Source: UBA10324 sp038326325 (lineage in GTDB: Bacteria; Bacteroidota; Bacteroidia; Chitinophagales; UBA10324). Taken from it: a stretch of 64,000 bases of DNA. Below are positions 16,217 to 25,296 of the stretch, one piece after another. The DNA lies in contig JBBQJW010000011.1 of the NCBI GenBank assembly GCA_038326325.1, forward strand, positions 1 through 64,000, read 5' to 3'. Position 1 is the first letter of the stretch, and every line of letters starts with the position of its first letter. The position numbers and the translations under genes are program-made. The notes beneath the pieces were generated by a model. That model did not search any database. It was not told the origin of the DNA and saw nothing but the letters and a program-made list of their open reading frames with translations.

Positions 16217-16932
16217 TATGATGTGGGTTCCTGAATGAGGTCAACGAATTCTATAGCGTTGCTTTCGAGTTGGTAACTCACACGGTCAATCATGCTGTTC
16301 AAATAGTGGAAGGCGATATGGGCGAATATTCCGACAATCAAACCGGCACCAGAAGTTATCATCTTCTCATACAATCCACCTGCGATAATATCAATGCTGA
16401 TATTTTTCTCAATAGAAATGGTGTAGAAAATTTTTATCACCCCACCGATTGTTCCCACGAAACCCATCATCGGCGCAATACCAGCAATAATCCCGAGCCA
16501 ACTCACATTTTTTTCTAAACGATAAATTTCCAGCTTGCCTTCATTCTCTACTGCTGATTCAACTTCCTTAATTGGTTTACCAATTCTTTTTATTCCTTTC
16601 AACAACAAACGAGCGATTGGAGTGTTTTGATTTTTGCAATGAGCAATTGCAGCTTCCATTTTTCCATTGATTAAATAATCACGAATGCTTTTTATAAAGT
16701 TGTCATCAATCTTAGAAGCCTTTCTGATTGTAAGAAATCGTTCGATTGTAAAATAAAGTGCAATCACCGAAAGAATCCCGATTGGAATCATTATAGGACC
16801 ACCCGACATTAACAACTGTAAAAAACTTAACGGCTTCGCAGGATTACCTGTCGTAACAAGATTGGAAGTGACAGCTGTAACAGTATCTTTTACTGAATCG
16901 GTTGCTGTAACAATCTGAAGTAGTAAACTCAT
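16216..16932 (-). CDS. exbB: MotA/TolQ/ExbB proton channel protein
   Basis: 238 aa. Three membrane segments are visible: about 50-68 (PIGILSVIALYFTIERFL), about 145-165 (NVSWLGIIAGIAPMMGFVGT) and about 185-205. The family signature LGIIAGIAPMMGFVGTIGG is intact. The long cytoplasmic stretch between TM1 and TM2 contains the usual coiled region. An N-terminal leader with Thr/Val-rich residues may be an extra hydrophobic segment or signal, as in many Bacteroidota ExbB proteins. First gene of the exbB-exbD-tonB operon. Confidence 0.92.
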   Translation of the reverse strand: MSLLLQIVTATDSVKDTVTAVTSNLVTTGNPAKPLSFLQLLMSGGPIMIPIGILSVIALYFTIERFLTIRKASKIDDNFIKSIRDYLINGKMEAAIAHCKNQNTPIARLLLKGIKRIGKPIKEVESAVENEGKLEIYRLEKNVSWLGIIAGIAPMMGFVGTIGGVIKIFYTISIEKNISIDIIAGGLYEKMITSGAGLIVGIFAHIAFHYLNSMIDRVSYQLESNAIEFVDLIQEPTS

Positions 16933-16982
16933 AATTTATTTTGTAACTGTTTAAACGAAGTGATTTTCGTTTTCGTGTGTCG

Positions 16983-16990
16983 CAAATTTA
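16983..16990 (-). promoter_or_regulatory. -7 element upstream of exbB
   Basis: TAAATTTG on the minus strand, 50 nt before the exbB start, matches TAnnTTTG. No well-placed TTG is seen. Confidence 0.35.
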
Positions 16991-17074
16991 TCTGTCATCG
17001 AAGGTGGCAGAGTTTAGCTTGTTCAACAGAATGAAAACGCTTGTAGCGAATTGTAGGCAATTAATTATTGGAAA

Positions 17075-17785
17075 CTACAAATGCAGATAATAAGATGAGA
17101 GCAATTCCATAAATCGCTCAGAATAATTCCCATCTTTTTTATGAATAAAGATTTTTTCCTCCTCATGTTTTTCAGATTGAAATGAAAACGAAATTATTGA
17201 AAGGTGTGGAAGTTTCTCTTTTGTTGATGAAATCACAAATTTCTTCTCGGAAAATAATTTATTGGAAGAACAAATAGCTTCAAATAAATTCATTTCGTTT
17301 GGAGGAAGCATGAAAAATGCCTTTCCATTTTCATTCAAACGCTTTGAAATAATATTTGATAAATTTTCGTGTGAGAGCGAATCGTTGTGCCGGGCTAAAG
17401 TTTTTCGTTTGTCTTCATTCTTCATACTTAAAGAAAAGAAAGGAGGATTACATATAATCAAATCAAATTTTGAATCATTGTGTTCGCTCCACGAAAGAAT
17501 ATCCTGGTGTAACACTTGCATTTTTTCATTCCAGGGAGATTCAGAAAAATTTCTTTCTGCTAATCGGGAGGAATGTTCATCTACTTCAATTCCAAGAATA
17601 CAAGCGTCATATTTCTGCGCAAGCATCAATGACAGTAATCCTGTTCCGGTTCCAATGTCAAGAATGGATTTTGGATTATTACTTTCAATCAGTGCTCCAA
17701 ACAAACACGCATCAGTCGTAACTTTTAGCGGCGCTCCTTCCTGATGAACGATAAATTGTTTGAATTGAAAATACGGATTACTCAT
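17075..17785 (-). CDS. trmN6: tRNA1(Val) A37 N6-methyltransferase
   Basis: 236 aa, class I SAM-dependent methyltransferase that modifies A37 of tRNA-Val. The N-terminus FQFKQFIVHQEGAPLKVTTDACLFG is typical of YfiC-like proteins. SAM motif I is ILDIGTGTGLLSLMLAQ (about 40-56), and the catalytic motif for N6-adenine is DLIICNPPFF (NPPF, about 108-117). Length is normal for the family. It follows the membrane hydrolase and PlsC-type genes on the same strand with short gaps (19 and 27 nt), so these three may be co-transcribed. Confidence 0.85.
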   Translation of the reverse strand: MSNPYFQFKQFIVHQEGAPLKVTTDACLFGALIESNNPKSILDIGTGTGLLSLMLAQKYDACILGIEVDEHSSRLAERNFSESPWNEKMQVLHQDILSWSEHNDSKFDLIICNPPFFSLSMKNEDKRKTLARHNDSLSHENLSNIISKRLNENGKAFFMLPPNEMNLFEAICSSNKLFSEKKFVISSTKEKLPHLSIISFSFQSEKHEEEKIFIHKKDGNYSERFMELLSSYYLHL

Positions 17786-17804
17786 TGATTTTGAATTCGG
17801 GAAT

Positions 17805-18806
17805 TCAAATCCCTTTTATTCTTTCAATCAGTTTTTTAAATGCGTCGGAAGAAATCGCTTTCATTCTTCCACGCTGAACAACCATTCCATCCGAATTATT
17901 TTTCAAGTCATAAGAGAAAATAAAATCTTTTTTTTCAGAAAATAAATCAGTCATCCCGAAACGCAAATCGTGCCAACTGACAGCACCCGAACTATCAGTT
18001 GTAAAACAATAATATCCTTGAGAGAAGCGAATGAGTTTCTGAACTTTAGCATCATTCGAATATTGATTTGCTAATTCACTTTGCATTGGTGTAAACGAAA
18101 ATCGGATACTATCGTTCTGGTCAAATACGGAATAATAACCGCTGTAAAATCCGTCTTTATTTTCAGCGAGTATGTACCACAGAAAATTATTCAGCGGCGA
18201 TGGAGTGGTCATATAACGGTCAATAGATAATTGTTGCGACTTAAAATTCTGTTGTGTAACAGTATCAACTTTTGCTTTGTTATAAAAAGTGTAACACAAA
18301 TAAATCAATGCTGGAATCAAACCAATAAGTGCCCATGCTGTTCTTCCATTGCTGCATTTCTTTTTTATTAAAAGCGCGATTCCCCCAATGAGCAATGAAA
18401 TGGTGAAGAACGGATCAGCAACAAAAATCGTATTAAACGAAACACGATAATGACTAAATGGCTCAAACCAACCTGTACCATAAGTCGTGAATGAATCAAT
18501 CAAAATATGAGAGAACAAACCGCAACCCCACAACATCAACCAACCTGAAAAATCAAGCGCTGAATTTCTTCTTCGGAAATAAAACGCAGCGGCGATAGAA
18601 AATATAATCGCAAATAAAATAGAATGAGTAAATCCGCGATGCATCAATAAACTATTTTCAATCGTTGCAAACATGGAAGGAATCACATCAATGTCTGGTA
18701 GACTATTAGCAATCGCACCGAAGAGCATTGCTTTCTTTCCTAATTTTTTTCCGGCGATTAATTCACCTTCTACCATTCCAAGAACTATATGTGTGATTGA
18801 ATCCAT
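17805..18806 (-). CDS. Membrane-bound metal-dependent hydrolase, YdjM family
   Basis: 333 aa. The N-terminal half (about 1-185) has several membrane segments and the family's metal-binding motifs: MDSITHIVLG, SLPDIDV and MHRGFTHSILF, as in the YdjM/YbcI group of predicted membrane hydrolases. GLFSHILIDSFTTYGTGWFEPF carries further His/Asp ligands. The C-terminal half (about 190-333) is soluble and probably faces the periplasm. Substrate unknown. It lies 27 nt downstream of the PlsC-like gene and 19 nt upstream of trmN6 on the same strand. Confidence 0.75.
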   Translation of the reverse strand: MDSITHIVLGMVEGELIAGKKLGKKAMLFGAIANSLPDIDVIPSMFATIENSLLMHRGFTHSILFAIIFSIAAAFYFRRRNSALDFSGWLMLWGCGLFSHILIDSFTTYGTGWFEPFSHYRVSFNTIFVADPFFTISLLIGGIALLIKKKCSNGRTAWALIGLIPALIYLCYTFYNKAKVDTVTQQNFKSQQLSIDRYMTTPSPLNNFLWYILAENKDGFYSGYYSVFDQNDSIRFSFTPMQSELANQYSNDAKVQKLIRFSQGYYCFTTDSSGAVSWHDLRFGMTDLFSEKKDFIFSYDLKNNSDGMVVQRGRMKAISSDAFKKLIERIKGI

Positions 18807-18833
18807 TTCTGTTTTGTCGGAATTGATTTAAAA

Positions 18834-19580
18834 TTATTGTTTGCGGTTTACAACCTTCCGTAATTCATTTGCAATCATCTTTTTTACTTTTTCATTTAGC
18901 ATGGGAGTATCTGTCAGAGTCAATCCTTCAACAGAAACAGGCTGCAAAAAAATTGTTTTCATGGCTCCAGGAACGAGTTTGAAAAATGAACTGCGTTGCA
19001 AACAATTATGTGCCCCTAAATAAACCATCGGTACAATCCGTGTTTGAGTTTCAATGGCAATTCGAAAAGCTCCATCGTAAAAATGATTCAGAATTTCTCC
19101 GGTTGGATTAAATGTTCCTTCAGGGAAAATAATGATATTAAAATTTTTAGAGAGCACATGCTTCAAAACACGAACACTCTTTGCCCGATTTTCTTTACTA
19201 TCGCGGTCAACGAGAATTACTCCGTAACGATAAATCCAACCGAAGAAAGGAACACGGCGGATTTCTTCTTTTCCTAAAGCACGAAATTGTCCGCGAATTG
19301 AAAGCATAGTAATTGGTGCATCCAAATAACTATCGTGATTCGCAACAAAAATAAATGGACCATCTATTTTATCAGGTTGTTTGCCTTCAATTGAATGTCT
19401 AAGTCCGCAGAAAAAGAACCAAAGCATTGCCCATGACTTTATCAGAAAGAAAATAATATTTCCACCAATGTTAATCCCAAATAATGCTGCAATTATCATC
19501 AGTGGCAAAAACAAGAACATTAAACCAATAAACATTGTTACAGCATAAATGCGATAGAAAAAAAGAAAGAATTCAATCAT
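18834..19580 (-). CDS. 1-acyl-sn-glycerol-3-phosphate acyltransferase (PlsC-like)
   Basis: 248 aa. It transfers an acyl group to lysophosphatidic acid at the inner membrane. A long N-terminal hydrophobic region (about 1-58) is followed by acyltransferase block I NHDSYLDAP (NHx4D, about 82-90), block II with the conserved Arg/Gly (YRYGVILVDRDS), and block III FPEGTFNPTGE (about 148-158). IVPMVYLGAH matches block IV. The second PlsC-type gene in the window is at 28074; which is the main phospholipid enzyme cannot be decided here. Confidence 0.87.
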   Translation of the reverse strand: MIEFFLFFYRIYAVTMFIGLMFLFLPLMIIAALFGINIGGNIIFFLIKSWAMLWFFFCGLRHSIEGKQPDKIDGPFIFVANHDSYLDAPITMLSIRGQFRALGKEEIRRVPFFGWIYRYGVILVDRDSKENRAKSVRVLKHVLSKNFNIIIFPEGTFNPTGEILNHFYDGAFRIAIETQTRIVPMVYLGAHNCLQRSSFFKLVPGAMKTIFLQPVSVEGLTLTDTPMLNEKVKKMIANELRKVVNRKQ

Positions 19581-19706
19581 GAAGTTTTAAAGTTCAAGGC
19601 GAAATGTATTTACTTTAAGGTGAATCGGAATTAATATTTCTTCGCGTATAAAAATATGCCGTTCAGTTCTTTTGAAATTTTATTTTTGACTCAATAATAA
19701 ATTGAA

Positions 19707-20180
19707 GTGGAAGAATTAACGGAAAACGAAACAGGGTTATTGAATGCTTTTTACAAGAATGAAATATTTATTCCTGAAGAAAATATTTTGGGTGAATTGA
19801 TTTTACGAGGAGGATTTGAACAGAAAATATTATTTCTGACAAATGGAGAAGGAGTTCCAACTTTCAAGGCAGATATTGAAAGCATGTTTCAACGAATGAT
19901 TGCTAATTTGAAATCAAATGAAAACGAAATCGGAATAATTGATTTGAAAAAAAATCCTGTTTCCTTTTCTCTATTGAAAAAATTATTGAAACCTGAGTCA
20001 ATAATTTTCTGCGGAATAAAACCTGTAACAATTGGATTGCAGATTGAAACTGAAAAAAATAAAGTGATTACCATGAACGATTGTAAAATCTTAATTACAG
20101 ATTCTTTTTCTGAGCTGCATCACTCAGAAATAAAACGGAAAGAAATTTTCCCTTCATTAAAAAAAATATTTTCACTTTAA
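19707..20180 (+). CDS. Uncharacterised protein upstream of rdgB, GTG start
   Basis: 157 aa, start GTG at 19707 (no ATG in frame near the 5' end). Mixed alpha/beta character with no signal peptide or membrane segment. Visible blocks are FLTNGEGVPTFKADIESM, IGIIDLKKNPVSFSLLKKLL and IIFCGIKPVTIGLQIE, and the end is basic (KRKEIFPSLKKIFSL). I do not recognise the family. It ends 10 nt before rdgB on the same strand and likely shares its transcript, so a role in DNA or nucleotide metabolism is possible but only by position. Confidence 0.7.
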   Translation: MEELTENETGLLNAFYKNEIFIPEENILGELILRGGFEQKILFLTNGEGVPTFKADIESMFQRMIANLKSNENEIGIIDLKKNPVSFSLLKKLLKPESIIFCGIKPVTIGLQIETEKNKVITMNDCKILITDSFSELHHSEIKRKEIFPSLKKIFSL

Positions 20181-20190
20181 ATTACTTCAC

Positions 20191-20775
20191 TTGAAATTAT
20201 TATTCGCCACACAGAACAAAAATAAAGTTGAAGAAATCAAGCGATTGATTGGTTCGCAACACGAATTAATCACACTCGCCGATTTGGATTATAATGATGA
20301 ACTGGAAGAGTCATCAACTCTGCTTGAAGAAAATGCGTTGGAAAAAGCAAATCACATTTATGATGAATTTAAAATGAATTGTTTTTCTGAAGACACCGGT
20401 TTGGAAATCGAAGCATTGAATGGTGCACCAGGTGCAATGAGTGCACGATATGCCGGCGAAGAAAAAGATGCGGATGAAAACATGAACAAAGTTTTAAGCG
20501 AACTTAAAACTATTACACATCGCAGCGCCCGATTCAGAACTGTGATTGCTTTAGTGATCGACGGAAAGGAATTTTTATACGAAGGATTTATCAATGGAAC
20601 AATCGCTGCTGAAAAAAAAGGAGCGAATGGTTTTGGTTATGACCCGATTTTTCAACCTGAAGGATATACAAAAACTTTTGCTGAGATGAGCGCTGATGAA
20701 AAGAGCACAATAAGTCATCGCGCCCGTGCGTTTGCTAAAATGAAAGAGTTTCTTGAATCGGAATTCGCCGAATAG
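20191..20775 (+). CDS. rdgB: Non-canonical purine NTP pyrophosphatase (RdgB/HAM1)
   Basis: 194 aa, start TTG at 20191. It hydrolyses ITP, dITP and XTP to monophosphates, keeping damaged purines out of nucleic acids. Family hallmarks: KLLFATQNKNKVEEIK (substrate-binding SxNxxK region), FSEDTGLEIEALNGAPGAMSARYAG (DTGLxVxALxGxPGxxSARxAG), and GFGYDPIF plus SHRARAF near the end. Normal length. It follows the 157-aa protein by 10 nt. Both genes use non-ATG starts, which may hold expression low. Confidence 0.94.
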   Translation: MKLLFATQNKNKVEEIKRLIGSQHELITLADLDYNDELEESSTLLEENALEKANHIYDEFKMNCFSEDTGLEIEALNGAPGAMSARYAGEEKDADENMNKVLSELKTITHRSARFRTVIALVIDGKEFLYEGFINGTIAAEKKGANGFGYDPIFQPEGYTKTFAEMSADEKSTISHRARAFAKMKEFLESEFAE

Positions 20776-20872
20776 AAAACCGATTTTTAGTCAGAATTCT
20801 CATTGCAGAAAATAAGTTTTTTTCATCATGCAACTCTTTCACTTACCTTTAACTCTTTAAACTATCATTCGA

Positions 20873-21448
20873 ATGAAATTCAGAATCAAGCAACACTTTT
20901 CTGATCAGGAATTAATAACCGGTTGTTTGCGTGGAGAGCGCAGATTTCAGGAAGGGCTTTATAATCAGCATGGTTCAACTATGTTCTCTATTTGTCTGCG
21001 TTATGCTTGCGATTATTATCAGGCAGAAGACATGTTACAGGAAGGGTTTATTAAGGTGTTTAACAACCTGAAAAATTTCAGAAGCGAAGGTTCATTTGAA
21101 GGATGGTTGAAGCGGATTTTTGTGAATACGGCGATTGAGTGGTTGCGGAAAAATAAGGTGATGAACGAGATGGCAGAAATTGAAAATGTACCGTTACACA
21201 TTGTGCAGGAAGATTGTTTCAGCCAGCTTGCCGCAGATGATTTAATGAAACTGATACAGAGTTTGTCGCCGGGTTATCGCACTGTTTTTAACCTTTATGC
21301 AATTGAAGGTTATTCGCACAAAGAGATTGGTGACATGATGAACATTAACGAAGGAACTTCAAAATCACAATTAGCAAGAGCGCGATACATTTTGCAAAAG
21401 ATGGTTGTGCAACAGAATAAAGTACAATATGCAGCAGCAGTCCTCTGA
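20873..21448 (+). CDS. ECF RNA polymerase sigma factor
   Basis: 191 aa. Sigma region 2 includes ICLRYACDYYQAEDMLQEGFIKVFNN (about 43-68), with the conserved D/E-A-ED-x-x-Q. Region 4 includes LSPGYRTVFNLYAIEGYSHKEIGDMM and NEGTSKSQLARARYILQKMV, a helix-turn-helix for the -35 element. It directs RNA polymerase to a small regulon when released from its anti-sigma. The next gene (21429) starts inside its last codons (20-nt overlap), so the two are translationally coupled and probably a sigma/anti-sigma pair. Confidence 0.93.
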   Translation: MKFRIKQHFSDQELITGCLRGERRFQEGLYNQHGSTMFSICLRYACDYYQAEDMLQEGFIKVFNNLKNFRSEGSFEGWLKRIFVNTAIEWLRKNKVMNEMAEIENVPLHIVQEDCFSQLAADDLMKLIQSLSPGYRTVFNLYAIEGYSHKEIGDMMNINEGTSKSQLARARYILQKMVVQQNKVQYAAAVL

Positions 21449-22661
21449 TAATAACATTGATAACGCTTTCCGCGAAAAGTTAGGCGGCTTGCGTACAGAG
21501 CCACGCTCACGGGTGTGGTATCGTGTGTCGGCTGGTCTCGATCGCGAAGCTGCTCTCGTTGCGCACAAAAGGCGGAGAGTAATCGGTGTGTTAATCGGTG
21601 TGATTATTTTAATTGGAATTATTCTGACTGCAGTATTAGATCCCGTTGCTACAAGAAGAAAAGTTTCGAATACGAATGGCGAAATGCCGGAGAATAAAAT
21701 TGAGATGAAGCATAACTCAGGTTCAGCTCCAACTGTAACAGTTAACTCAACAGTACCTTCTGCTTCTCAAATTATTGTTGCTCCTTCGGTTATTTCTTTA
21801 AAGGAGAATTCAATTTATTCTGCTGTAACAGTTGAAACAAATGATGTTGAATCTGTAACTCCCCAAATTGTTTTCAATACCGAAACTGCGAACTCAATTG
21901 ACCATCTTCCTTTGTTTGTTTCCTTTGTAAATGAAACAAATGAAAATGTTGACGCTTCAAAATTTAAAAATGCTTTGTTGGTGTTGAATGAAACTGTTAC
22001 AACTGAAATAAATAATGAGCCGATTCCATGTGCTTGTAAAAACAAGTTTTATATAGGAGCAAACATTGGATTTAACCGTGCTTCGTTTGCTGATACAGCA
22101 CTGGCAAAAAATCTTGATTTCGTTGACAAGATTCACATTCAGAAATCATTCAGTGTTTTTGGTGGATATAGAATTAATAAAAATTTCAGTGCTGAATTGG
22201 GATGGAATATTTTTTCGAATGAAGGTCAATGGTATGGCTACACCACCCACGCAAGAGATAATGCAAGCAGCATAAAGAGAAAGGATTATGTGGTTTCGCT
22301 CCGTTACACTCAGATACCTGTGAAGGTGAGATACGAAGTGGAAACATGGTCGGGCATTTTTAAAACACATGTTACTTATAGCATTGCTGCGGGAGCCATG
22401 TATGGTAAATTAACAAAAGCAGATTTCTCAATTGCTGATTATAACCTCAGCACAACAATAAAAAAATCTGAACTTGCTGCAGTTGGAAATTTGGCAGTTG
22501 ACATAAATCTGAACAGAAACTTTTCATTCTCTACAGGAGCAAGTGCATCTTATAGCAACAATATTTTGCAGCAGGGTAAATATTTACATCCATTTACTTC
22601 TCCTCATAACTTTCTATTGGGTGTTACAGCAGGTTTGAAGTATAGTTTCTGCAGGAAGTAA
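21429..22661 (+). CDS. Anti-sigma-like membrane protein fused to an outer-membrane-type beta barrel
   Basis: 410 aa from the ATG at 21429, which overlaps the sigma gene by 20 nt. Residues 1-50 are polar and basic. They precede one membrane segment (about 51-71, VIGVLIGVIILIGIILTAVL) with KRRR on the inner side, so the N-terminus is cytoplasmic as in FecR-like anti-sigma factors. A Ser/Thr/Asn-rich linker follows (about 80-195). From about 205 on, alternating strands (FYIGANIGFNRASF, FSVFGGYRINKNFSAELGWNIF, KVRYEVETWSGIFKTHVTYSIAAGAMYG, final FLLGVTAGLKYSF) resemble the OMP_b-brl_2/PorT barrel ending in aromatic F-C-R-K. No cleavable signal peptide is present. This architecture may link an outer-membrane sensor to the sigma factor in one chain, or the C-terminal part may be a periplasmic barrel-like fold. 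Confidence 0.72.
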   Translation: MQQQSSDNNIDNAFREKLGGLRTEPRSRVWYRVSAGLDREAALVAHKRRRVIGVLIGVIILIGIILTAVLDPVATRRKVSNTNGEMPENKIEMKHNSGSAPTVTVNSTVPSASQIIVAPSVISLKENSIYSAVTVETNDVESVTPQIVFNTETANSIDHLPLFVSFVNETNENVDASKFKNALLVLNETVTTEINNEPIPCACKNKFYIGANIGFNRASFADTALAKNLDFVDKIHIQKSFSVFGGYRINKNFSAELGWNIFSNEGQWYGYTTHARDNASSIKRKDYVVSLRYTQIPVKVRYEVETWSGIFKTHVTYSIAAGAMYGKLTKADFSIADYNLSTTIKKSELAAVGNLAVDINLNRNFSFSTGASASYSNNILQQGKYLHPFTSPHNFLLGVTAGLKYSFCRK

Positions 22662-22719
22662 TTTTTTCAATTTTTGAAAATGAAATTAATTTGGGTCACT
22701 TTAACAGTGATTCTTAGAA

Positions 22720-25191
22720 TCAATACCCCATATCAATATTCTGGTCTTGTTGCGGGTTCTGTTGCTTCTTCTGGTTCTGACTGTTTTGGAGGTTTCCGAA
22801 TTTATAAGTGAAAGATAAATTCACATAAGTAATATCTCTCTTGCGAAACATCACCGCGTCGAAAGTGGAGTCGGAAGAATAAAATTTAAAGGCGCGCGAA
22901 TTAAAAATATCTGACCAGATAAATACAAACGAACCTTTTCCTTTCCAGAAATCTTTTCGTAACGAGGCATCAGCCGAATACATGTAAGCGATATGACCTT
23001 GCAGTGAAACCGAAGGCGCGTTGTAGTTTCCACTGAGTTGCAGTTCAAATGTTTTCAGGAATTTATAATTCACTCCCGCTTTCGCGTTGAAGTTGTAACC
23101 CGAATTGGTGAAACCCACGGGCAAATTATTTCCATTTAAGAAAGTATGAAAGGCGTTGATGTTCGTGTTTACGCTAAGTGTTTTTGTAATCGTGTGGCGA
23201 CTGAAAAATTCCAGCCCGGCGTTCTGACTATAACTTAAATTTTGAAATGTAACAGTCGAAACGCCGAGACTGTCTATGGTTCGCACCCGCTGCATCTGAT
23301 TATTTATTTGTCGGAAATAAAGCGTAGCCGACAAAGTGTGATTGGTGAAATATTTTTGATAAGCGAATTCAATCGCGTCAATCAACTCCGGTTTCAGAAG
23401 CGGATTTCCCCTGCGAATATTCAACGGGTCGGTATATTCCGGAAACGGATTTAACTGTTGCGAACCCGGGCGATTAATTCGTCGGGCGTAACCGAAATTA
23501 ATTTCTTGCTGTCCCTTAAATTTTCGGTTGATGTATAACGAAGGGAAAAAATACAGGTAATTATTTTTCGCAGTCGCGTTCAATTGCCGCTGATACACTT
23601 TCAACATTGTTTGTTCTCCCCTGACACCGGCTTTGACGCCCCATTTTTTAAATGGTCGTGACGCTTGAAAATACGCGGCCGTAACAGTCTGGTTGTAAGT
23701 TAAATCGTTGACGCGAAGACTATCGGTTAAATAATTTCCGGTCGCCTGTTCCAATGAATCGGCGAACAAACTCGCCATCGCTGAAGTGTTGTTTCCTTTT
23801 ATTCCCGTTTCAACGGAAATTTTTTTGATGGGAAAATCCAAATCCGCCTGAGCGGTGTTACTGAAAATGGAACCTGAATTTTTCGTGCGGTCAATTAATA
23901 ACGGCGTGCCATCGCTTTCTCCCGTCAATAATAAATTCTGAGTGGAAAAATCTGAATGACCCACGAATTGATTGTAAGAACTGTTCGCGGAGGAAGTGAA
24001 TTGGGTCTTATCTTTTATGATCCAGGTAAAGTTGAGTGAAAAATTTCCGGTGAGATTATCATTTGTACTCAGCGCGTCACGATTATATTTCTGATAAATC
24101 GTTTCAACAGAATCCAGAAAATTATATCGGTTCAATTCATCGCTGTTATTTCTTCCCCACGAGGTGAGATAATTCGCGCTGATACTATTTTTCGCGTTCG
24201 GTTTATATTCCGTGTTGCCATTTAAACTGAAAGAGTAATCTTCTTTCTCACCGCTGTTAGTCTGGTCAATGGAGTAAACTGGAATTCCGGGAAGGAAATT
24301 TGTTCTATCAGAATAACCGCGGGTCGGAACAAAAGTGTAACGGGCGCCAATTGAATGACCAAGATTCCATTTCTTGCCGCGGTTATTTAAAGAAGCGGAA
24401 AAATTTCCACGCTTCTTTGTTCCCGCTCCGAGAACGATACTTCCGTTGTTTCCTTTTGATGAATTTTTTTTCGTTACGATATTGATGATGCCGTTCATTC
24501 CTTCCGCGTCGTATTTCGCCGAAGGGTTTGAAATCACTTCAATCGACTGAATAGTATTTGCTGGAATCTGTTCCAATATCTGCGAACGATTATCAGCCGT
24601 GAGTCCCGCTGGTTTTCCATCAATAAAAATCTGCACATTCTCACTTCCGCGCACCGAAATATTTCCATCAATGTCAACATTAACGGCTGGCACTTGTTTC
24701 AACACATCAAGCGTGGAACCGCCAACCGAAAAATTATTTCGGTCGACATTAAAAACTTTCTTATCGAAGTTTTGCTGAAAAGCGTCCTTCGTTCCTTCAA
24801 CAACCACTTCATTCAAATTAGTGGAAGAAGATTTCAATAAAATATTTCCCAGAACAAAAACAGATTGAGGCGGAAATAATTTCAGCGTATCAGTAAATGT
24901 CTGGTAACCGATGAAAGAAATTTTCATCAGATATTTTCCCGGCTTCAAATTGTCAATCTGAAATTTTCCGGTCGTGTCGGCTATCGCTCCAGAAATAAAT
25001 GTGGTGTCTTTCAAGTGACGAACAATAACGGAGGCGTACATCACTCCCTGATTTGTCTTTTCATCGAGTACTTTTCCTTTAACAGAACTTAAAGATGGCT
25101 GCTGACCTTGCTGATAATTTTGCGCTGAAGTTGGAAGAATAATTATTGATAAAAAGAGGAGGGAAAGAAGAGAGAATGCTAATCTTTGCAT
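22720..25191 (-). CDS. TonB-dependent outer-membrane receptor with N-terminal carboxypeptidase-like domain
   Basis: 823 aa. A signal peptide (about 1-23, ending TSAQ) leads into a CarboxypepD_reg-like Ig domain (about 35-115, VKGKVLDEKTNQGVMYASV, GKYLMKISFIGYQTFTD). The plug contains LKQVPAVNVDIDGNISVRG and FIDGKPAGLTADNRSQILEQIPANTIQSIEVISNPSAKYDAEGMNGIINIVTKK, the signature of the 'outer membrane protein beta-barrel' receptor family. The barrel ends near 800 (ITYVNLSFTYKFG) before a Gln/Asn-rich tail. It lacks a SusD partner next door, so the ligand is open. Compared with its neighbours it uses more GCG/CGC-type triplets and holds only one TGTTACA word in 2.5 kb, a hint of different ancestry. 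Confidence 0.9.
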   Translation of the reverse strand: MQRLAFSLLSLLFLSIIILPTSAQNYQQGQQPSLSSVKGKVLDEKTNQGVMYASVIVRHLKDTTFISGAIADTTGKFQIDNLKPGKYLMKISFIGYQTFTDTLKLFPPQSVFVLGNILLKSSSTNLNEVVVEGTKDAFQQNFDKKVFNVDRNNFSVGGSTLDVLKQVPAVNVDIDGNISVRGSENVQIFIDGKPAGLTADNRSQILEQIPANTIQSIEVISNPSAKYDAEGMNGIINIVTKKNSSKGNNGSIVLGAGTKKRGNFSASLNNRGKKWNLGHSIGARYTFVPTRGYSDRTNFLPGIPVYSIDQTNSGEKEDYSFSLNGNTEYKPNAKNSISANYLTSWGRNNSDELNRYNFLDSVETIYQKYNRDALSTNDNLTGNFSLNFTWIIKDKTQFTSSANSSYNQFVGHSDFSTQNLLLTGESDGTPLLIDRTKNSGSIFSNTAQADLDFPIKKISVETGIKGNNTSAMASLFADSLEQATGNYLTDSLRVNDLTYNQTVTAAYFQASRPFKKWGVKAGVRGEQTMLKVYQRQLNATAKNNYLYFFPSLYINRKFKGQQEINFGYARRINRPGSQQLNPFPEYTDPLNIRRGNPLLKPELIDAIEFAYQKYFTNHTLSATLYFRQINNQMQRVRTIDSLGVSTVTFQNLSYSQNAGLEFFSRHTITKTLSVNTNINAFHTFLNGNNLPVGFTNSGYNFNAKAGVNYKFLKTFELQLSGNYNAPSVSLQGHIAYMYSADASLRKDFWKGKGSFVFIWSDIFNSRAFKFYSSDSTFDAVMFRKRDITYVNLSFTYKFGNLQNSQNQKKQQNPQQDQNIDMGY

Positions 25192-25296
25192 GAGAATGAG
25201 ACGGACGAACCTAACGGAAATTTTTAATGAGCTCCAAATGTCTGAAATATTTCATTTAACTGTAACTTATCATCGCCCACCAACGCTTCACACTAA

